Assembly (NCBI GenBank): GCA_019313025.1
Contig: JAFDCA010000581.1
Location: 1-5,701 of the forward strand
Source: Deltaproteobacteria bacterium
GTDB lineage: Bacteria; Desulfobacterota; Desulfobacteria; Desulfobacterales; UBA11574
Length of the DNA stretch: 5,701 nt
Direction: 5' to 3'
Below are positions 5,577 through 5,701 of the stretch, piece by piece. The notes under the pieces are model-generated. The model saw nothing but the letters and a program-made list of their open reading frames with translations. It searched no databases and had not been told where the DNA came from. The translations under genes were made by a program, and so were the position numbers. Numbering within the stretch: the first letter of the stretch is position 1; each line of letters begins with the position of its first letter.

Positions 5577-5701
5577 TTAAATTTTTGATGTCGATTTTTT
5601 GGGCAGATAAACTGTAAATTTCGTTCCTTGGTTTTCCTTACTATTTACATCAATATCTCCACCCAGCTTTTGGACGATTCCGTAAGTAATGGAAAGTCCA
5701 A
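5577..5701 (-). CDS. Sensor histidine kinase, C-terminal end only (partial)
   Basis: Only the last 40 residues and the stop codon lie in the window; the gene begins beyond the right edge. They read GLSITYGIVQKLGG near the start, then a D-x-N-S stretch, then G-T-K-F-T-V-Y-L-P, and end with a short Lys/Ser tail. This is the G2 box, the following helix and the final two beta strands of a HATPase_c (GHKL) domain, the ATP-binding domain of a two-component kinase. The G2 box, unlike that of the kinase-like gene two positions downstream, looks intact, so this protein is probably an active autokinase. Its sensor input cannot be seen. The stop lies 17 bases before the start of the next receiver gene, so the two are probably co-transcribed and may be cognate partners. 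The family call is firm; substrate and signal are unknown. Confidence 0.88.
   Translation of the reverse strand, partial: GLSITYGIVQKLGGDIDVNSKENQGTKFTVYLPKKSTSKI

Overview
The window looks like chromosomal DNA from a Desulfobacterota (deltaproteobacterial) organism, most likely a sulfate reducer of the Desulfobacterales type. The reasons are the mid-40s GC content judged by eye, a large set of stand-alone CheY-like receivers of the 'LTGHG...EGMKLGAFDYLxKP' style common in that group, a DASS/SLC13 anion permease, and a strong sigma-54-type promoter. This assignment is an inference from style; no taxonomic marker is present. Every gene I can support lies on the minus strand, so the window reads biologically from right to left.

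Right block (about 5701 to 4482): the C-terminal tip of a sensor histidine kinase cut by the window edge, a 123-residue single-domain response regulator, and a 223-residue kinase-like protein. The last has an intact H-box (HEIKN) but a badly eroded ATP-binding domain and no sensor domain, so it looks more like a phosphotransferase (Spo0B/ChpT-like idea) or a phosphatase than a working autokinase.

Gap (4309-4481): about 170 bases with no gene. It carries a near-consensus -24/-12 (sigma-54) promoter at 4349-4364, plus upstream palindromes that could bind an activator.

Left block (4308 to 1): a tightly packed putative operon. In order of transcription it holds a 49-residue orphan small protein, a pseudo-receiver that has lost every catalytic residue, a canonical receiver with a C-terminal extension, a CBS-pair protein, a 12-or-so-helix DASS/SLC13 permease, and two closely related stand-alone receivers; the last runs off the left edge. 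Spacings are short (4-base ATGA overlap, 7, 13, 26, 41 and 67 bases) and most genes have clear GGAGG-type ribosome sites.

The most interesting signal is a short conserved motif, roughly A-x-[FL]-A-E-x-G-E-x-x-x-[AS]-x-E-[IL]. It ends the two receiver proteins nearest the promoter and makes up most of the 49-residue protein in front of them. Together with the pseudo-receiver, the kinase-like protein, the CBS protein and an atypical DASS permease (both SNT cation motifs changed), it suggests a dedicated signalling assembly that controls or senses anion uptake. That integrated role is inference; the separate sequence facts are visible directly.
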